Shown here: positions 54,536 through 64,000 of the stretch, one piece after another
Layout: each line of letters opens with the position of its first letter
Position numbering within the stretch: position 1 is the stretch's first letter
Source: Cordylochernes scorpioides
Taxonomy: Eukaryota > Arthropoda > Arachnida > Pseudoscorpiones > Chernetidae
Length of the DNA stretch: 64,000 nt
Assembly: GCA_030710605.1 (NCBI GenBank)
Contig: CP092874.1
Coordinates: forward strand, 18,185,691-18,249,690
Direction of reading: 5' to 3'
Notes under the pieces: generated by a model
Seen by the model: only the letters and a program-made list of their open reading frames with translations
Told to the model about the DNA's origin: nothing
The model's database searches: none
Translations under genes and position numbers: made by a program

Positions 54536-55413
54536 ACAAATTTTAGTTTTAATTAAATTTGATATAAGTTTTAGTTCATAAAAAATTTGCTAGGCAATTT
54601 ATAGTAGAATTAAATGTATTGGGCAAATTTTAGTTCAAATCAAATTTGTTAGACAAGTTTCAGTTTAAATTTAATTTGTTGAACATTTTTTTTTGTTAGA
54701 ATCACACAAATTTGTGTTAAATAATTTTTAGTTTAAATCAGTTTTTTTTTCAGACAATTTTAGTTTATAAGACAGTTTCAAATTAAATTTGCTAGACAAT
54801 TTTTAGTTTGATTTAAATTAGAAATTCAATTTTCAATTGAGATCAAATTTATCAGAGGTAACTTTTCAGTGTACTCAAAATCTGTTAGACAATATTTAGT
54901 TCAAATCACAAAGATATATAAATAGAATAAATTTACAAACCTAAATTTATATATAATAATAAACGGATTACTTACATTTTTGACCATAGGTTCTGATATA
55001 ATATATTTTAGATATAAAATATAAAATAATTATCAATTGCAAAAAAAAGTTTGTAAAATTATAAAATATAGTTAAACATTAAAAATATAAAGACATCCTT
55101 TCCAAAAGTTTAAGCATATAAAACCTAAAACATAAAATAAAATCGTATATTAAAAACATCTCCAATTGAAAAAAAAAAATAATTTGCATATAAAATGTAT
55201 ATGCATAATATTATTATTATTTTTTATTTGTGTGTTTGTATATATACTAATTCTACACTATGCTTTTCTAAATAGTTTTCAATGATTTGGTCATTTAATT
55301 CGTGAAATGAAGTATTATACTTTTTGTGTCCATGCACAACTTTTGGAAAAGAATATTGCATAGATACAACATACACACAGCTGATAAAGAATAAATAATA
55401 ATAAATAGTGATA
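54536..55413. other. AT-rich with TTAGACAATTTTTAGTT-type repetition
   Basis: A loose tandem of AATTTGTTAGACAATTTTTA motifs from about 54200 to 54910. No gene. Confidence 0.4.
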
Positions 55414-55606
55414 TTATGAAAAAAGGGGCATCTCCTTATCGTACAACTGAAAGTTGCTGATGGCTTGCGCCATCTATCGGAATAAATATCAACTATTCTC
55501 GTTGATTTTTAATTATTCCAGAATTGGCCAAATACCCATTCTTGATAGATGGCGCAAGCCATCAGTAACTTTCAGTTGCACGATAAGGAGATGCCTTTTT
55601 TCATAA
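55414..55606. mobile_element. TIR element with GGCATCTCCTTATCGT ends
   Basis: Arms run TTATGAAAAAAGG, GGCATCTCCTTATCG, CTGAAAGTTGCTGATGGC, TTGCGCCATCTATC on the left and mirror this on the right (GATAGATGGCGCAAGCC through CATAATTAT), about 80 bp each. The centre has AATTGGCCAAATACCCATTC, related to 63700-63860. Confidence 0.85.
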
Positions 55607-55684
55607 TTATGCACCTTATCCCAGTACAATATTACATTTGTACTATTTTTTCACAAATAGTGATATATTAACCGCTCTTGATTT

Positions 55685-55735
55685 ATTTCCTTTCGGCGAC
55701 TCGCTGCCGTCTTCCTCAGGCGAGTCACTCGGGAA
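55685..55735 (-). ncRNA. Hammerhead-like motif, incomplete
   Basis: On the minus strand CTGAGGA, one extra A, helix GACGGC/GTCGCC with one mismatch around AGCGA, then GAAAGG. No acceptable helix III and cleavage site follow (GGAAATAAAT). An alternative hairpin GACTCGC/GCGAGTC overlaps. Confidence 0.35.
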
Positions 55736-56074
55736 ATAAATAAAAACGGTTGAGAGATGTAGCTATGTACCCATTTAAAAATAAGCTATTAATCACGAAT
55801 GTTCCTTTTACAACTAAAACAAACTTCTACTGCCCTTACTGAGATAAAAAAAATGTTGAAATTGGTAAACAAATCAATTTAAAATAATCTGTGATGTCAA
55901 ATATGTTTCTTTTTGACTAAGTTTGTTTTGTTTATGTTGTAGTAATAGCTTGGAATATATTGAAGCTCAACTTTTTTTTTCATTCGTTAATTAGTTTGTT
56001 TAACCTCTCCTTATATTTGAATAATAAATTTGTTTAAATTGATAAGCCGCTGTTATGCTAAATTAAAAATTAAA

Positions 56075-56400
56075 AAAAATACAACAATGGGAGATCTTGG
56101 CTCATCAGTGTTGAACCCTCCAAGCGGTTTCTCCAATTTAATCTTCCAGATCGCTATTCAGAACTCTAATACTGTATTGGACGATTATGTGCTTATATAT
56201 ATGCTACACTGAAGGTAGGAATCTTAGTTATGGTGTTTTTATCAAACTATGGACATACGATTTTAGGACAGAGAGTAGAATTACATATTTTTCATCATAA
56301 GTAAGGACAGTAAAAACTGTGTGTTTGTAAAGGAAACATGCAAGTTTAATAGTTTTATGTCTTTTTATATAGATGGCGCGTTATCACCTTATAATTAAAA
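56075..56400 (+). mobile_element. Old family A element
   Basis: GATCTTGGCTCATCAGTGTT and GCGGTTTCTCCAATTTAATC correspond to the family core. TATAGATGGCGCGTTATC at 56369-56386 is the probable right terminus. Diverged. Confidence 0.6.
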
Positions 56401-57052
56401 AATAAACAAACTCCCAAGCAAATAATACTTTTTTTAAACAGATAGAGAAGACCTGAAAGATAGGGAAATAAAACACGTCATCTATAATCTAGAAATAAAA
56501 CTATTAAAAGGACGATAATTTTTTAAAATATAAAATACACCTTCTTACTGTCCTTAACTGCTGTGTAAAATATTAGGAGAGCTTTATAAATACTTCTCAT
56601 CACAGTTATGGACATTAAGGAGGGCGTTTTAATTTAAAAGTAAATAATTTTGCTTCAATAGTTCTATTTTTTTATTTGTTAATAGGTGAAAGAAGAGTTT
56701 TAGAAAACCAAAAAAAAAATCGCAAAAATTTGAAAACATAACTTTACAAGAAGCTTGCAAATACAGACAAGAAACAAAGAAAAGGAAATCTAAGCGGAGG
56801 CAATTTCTCTACCTGGTATTAATTGAGAACAAGCGTAAAGACAAGTGGGAAAAACGAAAGAAAAACATGTAGTCAGAACAAAATAAATGAGGACAACAGT
56901 CCATTTCAGAAGAAAGAACAACCCAAATCCAAGATCCCACACCACTAACCATGTAAATATGTAAATATACTGTAAATATGTAAATACATATTATCCATTG
57001 TAAATATCCTAAGTTGGATTTTTGACAATGGTACCTGATAAATTTATACAGG

Positions 57053-58168
57053 TTAGAAAAACCGAGTTAGAATCATAGTGTAGGTATAGGCACAACCAGC
57101 AATGGTGAAGAAAGTCATAATATTTATATAGACAAAATGGCCTGCCTTGAAGGAATACCCGGGATTGGAGCCAAACAGACAGTAGAGCTTCAGTCGTAGA
57201 TCCACAGATAGAGAATTCCCAAGTTGTTCAATCAGCAGGAATGGAAACTGACAGGATTCATATTCATGCATCGTTCCGAAAGTGCACATCATTACCGAAA
57301 GCAAAACATTCAATATGATCATAAAACAGAAATCAAGAAAACGTATTTCATACAATTCTTTATCTCTCAAAACATAATGGATATAATACAACAAGATATT
57401 AAAGATACTTCCAAGATAGATTAAGATAGGAAAAGCATAAACATCATTAATTTTATCAGCTAATTTCATAATTTCAAAATGTTCATCCGTTATATTTTCA
57501 ATTAGACGATTAGGTGCTGTTGTTTTCGAGTTAAGACATCGAGTATTAAGCTTACGAAATCCCAAAGTGGTATGCATAGCTAAATAAGAAAACTGTATAA
57601 TAATACAAGCATACATGTAGGTAGTTAAATGATAGGTAATCTTACCAAAAATTTGATGATAGCGTCCGTTCATTGTGGTATACAAATTATAAATATCCAA
57701 ACAAATGGAAACAGTCATAGAAGAGATAATTAAAAGAAGAAAGAATTGGAATATATAATGTTGATACCTTTTTTTAGGTGGTTTTACCACGTGCACAATG
57801 GTGAAGACGATTTCGAAGATCCGTCGAGCATAGAAGAGAAGGATTCCATTCATGACAATATGGCAGACAGCGAAGAGCACGACGTAGATGACGCGATGTA
57901 GATCATGTCCACGGTAGATGAGAAATATGGTAGCCTTGACAATATTGGCAACCAGTAGCTGCACCCAGAATCTTATCTTGTAGAAGAGAGAAGGCTCGCT
58001 GAGTGGGATGTTTCCTGAAAGATAGAAGATGACTCGTAAGTACCAGGGATAGAAGATGTAGACATCTTCAATGGTAGAGCATCGTCTACTCGTGCGCTCC
58101 TCAACTGCAGCCTCTTCCATGTAGATTCTCCCAGCTTCTGCCATTTGATGTGTATTATTCATCTGCAC
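57053..58168 (-). CDS. Gustatory-receptor-like seven-transmembrane protein
   Basis: A single 371-codon exon. About seven hydrophobic helices can be placed near residues 66-85, 91-113, 138-160, 178-200, 243-265, 276-298 and 345-369, with a long hydrophilic N-terminus (1-60) rich in E and R. The last helix ends AYTYTMILTRFF; the TY....L..F pattern in helix 7 is the signature of arthropod gustatory receptors, ligand-gated channels with inverted topology relative to GPCRs and an intracellular N-terminus. Length fits the family (350-450). The R at 369 stands where insects usually have Q. No frame break is seen. Spider and tick genomes carry many such genes, which fits but does not prove a chelicerate source. 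The ligand is unknown. Confidence 0.82.
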   Translation of the reverse strand: MQMNNTHQMAEAGRIYMEEAAVEERTSRRCSTIEDVYIFYPWYLRVIFYLSGNIPLSEPSLFYKIRFWVQLLVANIVKATIFLIYRGHDLHRVIYVVLFAVCHIVMNGILLFYARRIFEIVFTIVHVVKPPKKRYQHYIFQFFLLLIISSMTVSICLDIYNLYTTMNGRYHQIFGKITYHLTTYMYACIIIQFSYLAMHTTLGFRKLNTRCLNSKTTAPNRLIENITDEHFEIMKLADKINDVYAFPILIYLGSIFNILLYYIHYVLRDKELYEIRFLDFCFMIILNVLLSVMMCTFGTMHEYESCQFPFLLIEQLGNSLSVDLRLKLYCLFGSNPGYSFKAGHFVYINIMTFFTIAGCAYTYTMILTRFF

Positions 58169-58394
58169 ATTACGTTGAGAGGTGTTGTTAATGTTTTACA
58201 TGCTCATTAGTATAATTCCACTTCCAGCGCTATGTAATTAACCCATTGACAGCCTTCATTTTAACCTGACATTATGTAGATAAGTGCTTTGAACTATTAA
58301 TATATATTTATTAAATTTAAAAGAGGAATAGAACCTTGTCTTTTATCAATTCAATCTATTAATAAAGAAGAAAATGTTTGTTTTTTTTTTCTCG

Positions 58395-58965
58395 CATACC
58401 TTCCCACAATATTTGACCTATCGGAAAGAAATTTTGGTACAATATAGATTTGGAAGGAGTAACTACCATAGTTTTGAACTTTGAATATGCAAATTAACCT
58501 AATTACTGTCTATAATTTACACATTTTTATTCCTTTTAGGTTTTCACAGTAATTAACGTGTCTAGATGAAACTTTATCTTTCGTTACAGAGTATATCTGG
58601 TTGGAATATAACTCATAGTTTCAACGACGTCTTATGCAAATTAACCCAATTAGTGCCTAATTTACATAGTCTGTTTATTCCGCCTACATTTCCGCAGTAA
58701 TTAGCGTGTCTGGATGAAACTCTAGCTTTCGTTACAGAGAGTATATCTGGATGGAATATAACTCATAGTTAAAACGCCGTATTATGTAAATTAACCCAAT
58801 TAGTACCTAATTTACATAATCTGTTTATTCCGCCTACACTTCCGCAGTAATTTTAGCGTGTCTAGATGAAACTTTATCTTTCGTTACAGAGAGTATATCT
58901 GATTGAAATAACTCATAATTTCAACGTCGTCTTGTGCAAATTAACCCAATTTGCACATTCCGTTT
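58395..58965. repeat. 149-bp tandem repeat, about 3.7 copies
   Basis: CAGTAATT at 58547, 58695 and 58845 marks successive units, each with GTGTCTAGATGAAACTTTAT, CTTTCGTTACAGAG and GCAAATTAACCCAATT. It lies upstream of the receptor gene on its 5' side. Confidence 0.9.
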
Positions 58966-59076
58966 TACGTATATACATATAGTTCGACAACAGACAGAAA
59001 CTGGCTTGGTCATTTATCCAGTTTAAAATAAAGTTAAGGAAGACACCATCTTTCAGCAATATACTCATCCATAATA

Positions 59077-59457
59077 TGATGCACCAGCGCGCCATCTGTT
59101 ATCAAAATTCGATACTATTTTAAACGCGCAAGATTATTTTTGAAATTAAACAATTTCAACTGCCCTTACCGCAATGGAAAAATTAAAGGGAGGGCCTGGC
59201 TCATCAGTGGTGAACCCTCCCAGCGGTTTCGCCAGTTTAATCCACCATACCGCTGTTATATTGCATTTTTGGAACTTCCTTTTATAGTGATACTGTTGGT
59301 AGACTCTTGGAATGGGTATTTTAGATTAACTATGGACATAAGCTTTGAGGACAGTAGAATTACATACAATTATAAATATTGTTTAATTTCAAAAAGAATC
59401 TTACGCCTTTAAAATAGTTTCGAATTTTGATAACAGATGGCGCACTAGTGCATAAAT
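59077..59457 (+). mobile_element. Family A TIR element, most complete copy
   Basis: Left terminus GATGCACCAGCGCGCCATCT then GTTATCAAAATTCGATAC, mirrored on the right by CGAATTTTGATAACAGATGG then CGCACTAGTGCAT. TIRs are about 74 bp. The interior holds CTGCCCTTACCGCAATGG, GGCCTGGCTCATCAGTGGTG, GCGGTTTCGCCAGTTTAATC and CTCTTGGAATGGGTATT. Non-coding, about 381 bp. Other copies in the window derive from this form. Confidence 0.9.
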
Positions 59458-59899
59458 ATATATTGTTGCACCAAGTTGCAAGTTTGCAGGGTCGTCGACC
59501 TTGGTTTCCTCTTTCTTGGTGTTATTCACCGAGCGGGTTTCCATATTCAAAGCAAATAAAGAAAAGTAAATAAAAATAAATTACCTTTTAAAGTTATTGT
59601 GTTTATTTAATTGTTGTCTTCCTCGTAGGTCGTGATCCGCCGTCTTCGTCTAGTTCCTCTCTCGCTCCAATAACCAATCAATATATATGTACAATAAAAT
59701 ATTACAAAAGGAATGAAACTATAAAAAGGAATGATGATAATCTAAATAATCTGTTTTAAATAAATATTAAATATCATAGAATATTTTGAATAAATGTAGG
59801 GCGTATTGATGCAACAATATAAATTTGTGCTGTTAAAAATTATTTTAACTGTGATATTATAACACTATGCGGCGCTGAGTTTGTTTATACAAAAATGTA

Positions 59900-59970
59900 A
59901 TGCCTTGACAAAGGTTGGCGTTCAGCCAACCGAAATATTGGCTAATAAATATTTTATTCAATCCAATATA
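59900..59970 (+). ncRNA. Hammerhead-like motif, decayed core
   Basis: TTGACAAA stands where CTGANGA would be. Helix GGTTGGC/GCCAACC around GTTCA is followed by GAAATATT and GGCTAATAAATATTTTATTC. The last two core positions are lost. Related copies: 22240-22365 (minus) and 48850-48920. Confidence 0.4.
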
Positions 59971-60115
59971 TGTCTTTTTATTATCTAAAGATTAATAGAG
60001 TGTAAGTTTGTTATTTTTTATTGGTAAAAAAAATTACTTACCTTGAATGTTTCTGGTAACAAAGGGACACTGTAATTATACCATAACTTGGATATATATC
60101 TATAAAAATATAGGT

Positions 60116-60390
60116 CACCTCTCCCGTCAAAATAGACACGAAAATTAAACGCCATCTATTGACCGGTACCGCAAACTAACGGATTCAGGTCGGTGACAAA
60201 GTCACAATACTAACTTTGGCAAACTGAGAAGCGTCCAGCTGGAGACTATGGTTTCGGGATAATGGCCCTCATCAGTCTAGGGCGAGGTGTAGTAGCTATG
60301 TCATCGACCCGAGTCCGCTAATTTGCGGAGACAGTGAATAGGCGGCCCTTAGTTTTGGCGTTTATTTTTTACGGGAGAGGTGGCCTTTAT
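60116..60390. mobile_element. Family B TIR element, single copy with hammerhead
   Basis: Inverted ends CACCTCTCCCGTCAAAATAG and TTTTTTACGGGAGAGGTGG. Inside them AACGCCATCTATTGACC and GTCGGTGACAAAGTC on the left mirror GTGAATAGGCGG and GTCATCGACCCGAG on the right. About 85-bp imperfect TIRs flank a centre of about 90 bp that contains the ribozyme. Confidence 0.85.
60239..60282 (-). ncRNA. Hammerhead ribozyme, type I (family B)
   Basis: Minus strand: core CTGATGA (60269-60275), helix II GGGC/TCCC around CATTA (60256-60268, three of four pairs), GAA (60253-60255), helix III AC/GT with loop CATA (60245-60252), cleavage-site C (complement of 60244). Helix I CCTAGA against TCCAGC pairs at four of six positions. 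All core nucleotides are consensus. Confidence 0.72.
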
Positions 60391-63300
60391 GTTTTATTTT
60401 ATTATGAAGAAAATAAAGTCTCCAGAGCTAAGTTTCTTGTTCAAATTTTATTCTCTAGCTTTCGGACCTGTCAGTCCTTCCACAGTAAAAAATCAATATT
60501 CCCCCCCCCCCAGCAAATTGCGTATTGAAGTAGTAGAGAAACATAAAATAAAGAAAACAAACAGACTTTATTTCATCTTTTGTTTCCATTAACACACTCC
60601 ACTTAAAACACACTCAAGTGACATTAGATAAATACAAAAAAAATAATGAAATAAAATATTTGGTTAATTAATCTTTGGACTTGAAAATTATGTATAACAT
60701 ACCCGAAATAAATAAATAAATTTATATGATTTATAAGTGTAAAATAAATATATACACTTTAATAAAATAAATACAATGAAATACTTGACAAATTTTCTTC
60801 TGTTACATAGTGCCGACTAGTCATATTCTTTACGTTAAAAAATCAAAATTTCAATTAAATAATAATTAACTAAAAATGATAGGGCAAATAAACACTCAAT
60901 TGTATTATGTAATATTATATATTTTTTAGAAAGCACACAAAAATTACCATTATATTCAAAGTTTTTTTTTTTAAATATATAATATGGCGTTAGAATTATA
61001 ATAATTTATATGAATTAGGACAATGAAGGTTTAAAACCAACGTTAAATGGTTTATAAAATATAATTACATCATATGAAAAAGAAAATTAACTCTTTGGTT
61101 TATCTCATTAATAGAATTGAATGGCAAAAAATTCAATTGAGAGATATTTTATTCCTCAATCTTGTTTTTGATTAAAAAAAACGTAATACAAAACTATAAC
61201 AGTTTTTATACTAAAATTATATATAGTAGTTAAACATGAATAACATTTTAATTAGCAAAAATTAAACAACAATAATAAATTATAATAATAAAAAAAAACA
61301 TACAGTTTATATTTCAGTTAATGTTTTTAAAAATAGATTTAGAGTACAATATTATACAATAACTCATTTTAACGTAAATAATAATTTTAAAATAATATAA
61401 TTTAAAAACCATACGTTTGACAAAATGAACACTTTAATCGTAAATTTACTATAAATATAATAAATTAACGGAAAAATAAGAAAATAATAATAATAAAACA
61501 TATTTATATATAAAATGAGGTGCAGACGATAAAATCGGCGGTCAAATATTGATCGACCAATAGCATCAGGCCATATTTCCCGCCAAAATAGTATGAAAAA
61601 TGAATCCTAGCACGTTACGAGATAGTATATCACATTTTGACAGTGTGGCGAAATATAATTTACAACATATTTATTTAACTCATAGAACAAACATACCGTG
61701 AAATTTAAAAATATAATAAATACATATCGTATGGTAATTATAAACAAAATTAGATGTCTCCTAAACTTAAAAATTATATAGAAAAAACAAAACGATAATC
61801 AAAATAATGGATATATATAAAATTAGAAAAGAGAAAAACAAATTATAAATAAAGTCATATATATATATATTACGTATATTTAGCATTTTTTTCCACATAT
61901 AATAATTATCTTTTTAAAACTTAAATACAATTTCTTATAAGGGGCAAACAAAAAAAATATATAGCAGCAGATTATAGCACGTTTTATATTAGCGCCCTTA
62001 AAAAAACGCTCTAACTAAAATAAATTAATATTACAGCAACTAAACATATAATTATATATTTTAATAAACTTCAAGCTCATAAAACGGATCAAATATATAT
62101 ATACACACATTATTTAAACTTTGTAAATAGCTTTAAGAATATATAAGAGAGAACAGAAAACATCAAAGATAAATACATACATATATATAATATATAGATA
62201 TATATATATGGAGTAATATTAGAATATATATAGCATAAAGTATATATAACAATATATATATAAACATATTTATAATTTTCAATGAAGAAATTGATATATA
62301 TATATTTTTTGAAAGAGTTTTATATGATAAATACGCATCCATAAACAGATTATATATATGTAACAGACATTTTAAAAGGATAATATGGAAATACACCAAG
62401 AAAACACGCTTGAGGTGACATATATATATATATATTTGGATAAACATGGAAGCAATTTTTTCATATATATAATCCACATAGGTTACATTCACAATGAGTA
62501 TATATATAAGGGGTATACATATATATTTATTTAAGAACAATTATATATATATTTTTTAAAGCGCCTGTTAATCTTTATTTTTTGATTATCATTAAATGTG
62601 TTAAAATGTGATTGTAATTTTTCAAAGTAAGGCTTTTTTTATTCTTTGTATTTTGTTACTAAGATCTTTTTTTATACACCACAATACATGCAGGAATATA
62701 TTTAAGTGTCTTCAGAACTAGTTTATTCTCTATTTTTTAGTGTAATATGCATTTGTGTTTATTAAATTTGCATACGGTATTTTACTTGCTTAGGTGCTTG
62801 GTTAAAATTTAATGTTTATAAGTAAACTATATTTTTAGGTAACCCTGGAAAAAAATCACTGATACTAAAAATTCATTGATTTTTAAAAATAATATTTAAT
62901 TTTTTAATGCGTTTATTAAATTAAGATTGAATATAATTTTTATAATTACGTCATACAATAATTTTTTAAAATTAAATAAAGGTGACAAATAAAGTTGGGC
63001 AAATAAATAAATAAATAAAAATGTAATATTTACATACAAATACGTATGTAGATAATATTGATAGAAATATGGAGCGGGGATTATTCAAAGAAATATGAAA
63101 TTTACGTGAGCAAAAATTTTTGTTTCTATTTTTTTTTTCCATTTAATTTTTACTTTAGAATTTCACCATAAAAATCAAATACCGCAATAGATTCTATAAT
63201 ATCGTATTCTATACCCCTAAAATACCAAATTTTGTTCGCGCCTTTTTTTTTTAAGCGCAGAAGATTAAAAAAAAAAAAAAAAACTAAAGAGAATACTTCT

Positions 63301-63594
63301 GCAAAAATTCTTTTACACCATTGATTAAATCTTTATTAAATTGTGATTATATATATATAAAAAGCAATCGATTATTTAAAAAAAAATCATAACCATTATA
63401 TCTTGCGTGATTTTTATTTAATATTATTTATAGTGATTTTTTAATAAGAATCTATAAATGGAAAATAAATGTACTAAAAAAACACATGGATAATATTGAA
63501 TTACTTTTTTAAAGCAATTATTTATATTTTATGATATCCACAATGTATGTACACCATACAATAATTCAATATTATTAAAATATTAAAAATAAAG
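60391..63594. other. Very AT-rich region; one E2F/CCAAT-like cluster
   Basis: Mostly A/T with (TA)n stretches (62160-62560). At about 61535-61585 GACCAATAGC and TTTCCCGCCAAAA lie 20 bp apart, matching a CCAAT box and an E2F site. This might be a promoter, but no exon was identified on either side. A C-run lies at 60500-60510. Confidence 0.35.
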
Positions 63595-63895
63595 AAGGCA
63601 TCTCCTGACCACAAGCACATGTGCTTTTTAGATGGCAGAGCGCCATCTAGTCGAGCAAAAATAAACTAAACGCTTATTTAGATTGCTCCGTGATATTTGG
63701 CCAACCCAAATTCTTGATAAATCAAGAAAAGCCATCCACGAACGTGTTTCGCGCTGTTGGCGCTCGTCAGCGTGGAGTAAGCTGTAACCACCGCGACCAA
63801 AAAGATTTTTGGTCCCAGAGGCTTCTTGAGAAATCAAGAAATGGGTATTTAAGGCCAAATTTGCGTAAAGACGCTTATTAAAATATTGTATATAG
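63595..63895. mobile_element. GGCATCTCC-type element with hammerhead
   Basis: Begins AGGCATCTCCTGACCACAAG and GAGCGCCATCTAGTCGAGC, comparable to the ends of 55414-55606. The interior has TTGGCCAACCCAAATTCTTG and, inverted, CAAGAAATGGGTATTTAAGG CC. The right end is not clearly delimited near the window edge. It carries the ribozyme at 63735-63776. Confidence 0.65.
63735..63776 (-). ncRNA. Hammerhead ribozyme, type I, U at cleavage site
   Basis: Minus strand: helix I TCCACG (63771-63776) pairs perfectly with CGTGGA (63735-63740). Core CTGACGA is 63764-63770, helix II GCGC/GCGC around CAACA is 63751-63763, GAA is 63748-63750, and helix III AC/GT around AC is 63742-63747. The residue at position 17 is U (complement of 63741), allowed but usually slower than C. 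Every core residue is consensus. Confidence 0.85.
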
Positions 63896-64000
63896 CTTTA
63901 AAAAACGCTAAGTTTATTTATTATATTTGACTATGACTTTTGAGGTAAAACTCATTTACATATGTCCCCAAACTCTGTTGTAGTTAGCGTCCTTCAAGTT

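Noticed and set aside
62163-62540. 125-codon minus-strand ORF rich in I, Y and L
   Set aside because: It is a translation of (TA)n-rich DNA with no domain signal.
1-64000. CRISPR array, bacterial operon or phage
   Set aside because: Tandem repeats here lack unique spacers, genes have introns, and tRNA, U1 and retroelements are eukaryotic.

Overview
The window is AT-rich animal DNA, most likely from an arthropod and possibly a spider or other chelicerate. Pointers are spliceosomal introns, a single-exon seven-transmembrane gustatory-receptor-like gene, a canonical eukaryotic tRNA-Gly, a U1 snRNA-like locus, and a dense nested repeat landscape (mariner and Tc1 remnants, R1-type LINE, Ty3/gypsy, tRNA-derived SINEs, TIR elements). 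The species cannot be fixed from the sequence. One 100-base assembly gap lies at 17859-17958.

Left part (1-18 kb): a 33-bp minisatellite runs in from the left edge, followed by degenerate mariner, a small coiled-coil ORF that may be a terminal ARID4-like exon (5949-6326), a 514-bp palindrome and repeats starting with a CCCGG-rich head, then a tRNA-Gly (9417-9487, minus). A 5.1-kb satellite of about 69 copies of a 74-bp unit (10717-15820) has higher-order blocks. A 78-bp tandem array follows, then the gap.

Middle (18.9-30 kb): two 5' coding exons of a BAZ1A/ACF1-type chromatin-remodelling gene (WAC domain) lie on the minus strand at 18940-19571; the second exon carries two small frame disruptions. 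From 21196 to 29813 there is an 8.6-kb LTR-bounded element with GTGT target duplication, PBS-like and PPT-like sites, and no recognisable gag or pol.

30-49 kb: tRNA-derived SINEs, a solo LTR nested in a TIR element, a 5'-truncated R1-type LINE nested in a chain of CGGATG-headed repeats, a 240-bp-arm foldback, a U1 snRNA-like locus (44357-44516, minus), and a 12-copy array of a 116-bp unit. 49-53.3 kb: an intact Ty3/gypsy element with apparently identical 316-bp LTRs and one gag-pol ORF of 1211 residues. 57-58.2 kb: the gustatory-receptor-like gene. The rest is AT-rich sequence with TIR elements.

The most unusual theme is self-cleaving RNA. At least six sites (41541-41584 minus, 41799-41842 plus, 42414-42452 minus, 42536-42574 plus, 60239-60282 minus, 63735-63776 minus) carry the complete conserved core of minimal type I hammerhead ribozymes inside foldback or TIR elements. 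Two copies have all three helices perfectly paired. Several other repeats carry decayed versions. Many of the same elements also share an AGATGGCGC core near their ends. The host genes (BAZ1A, receptor, possible ARID4 exon, U1, tRNA) are independent of one another; the repeats make up most of the window.
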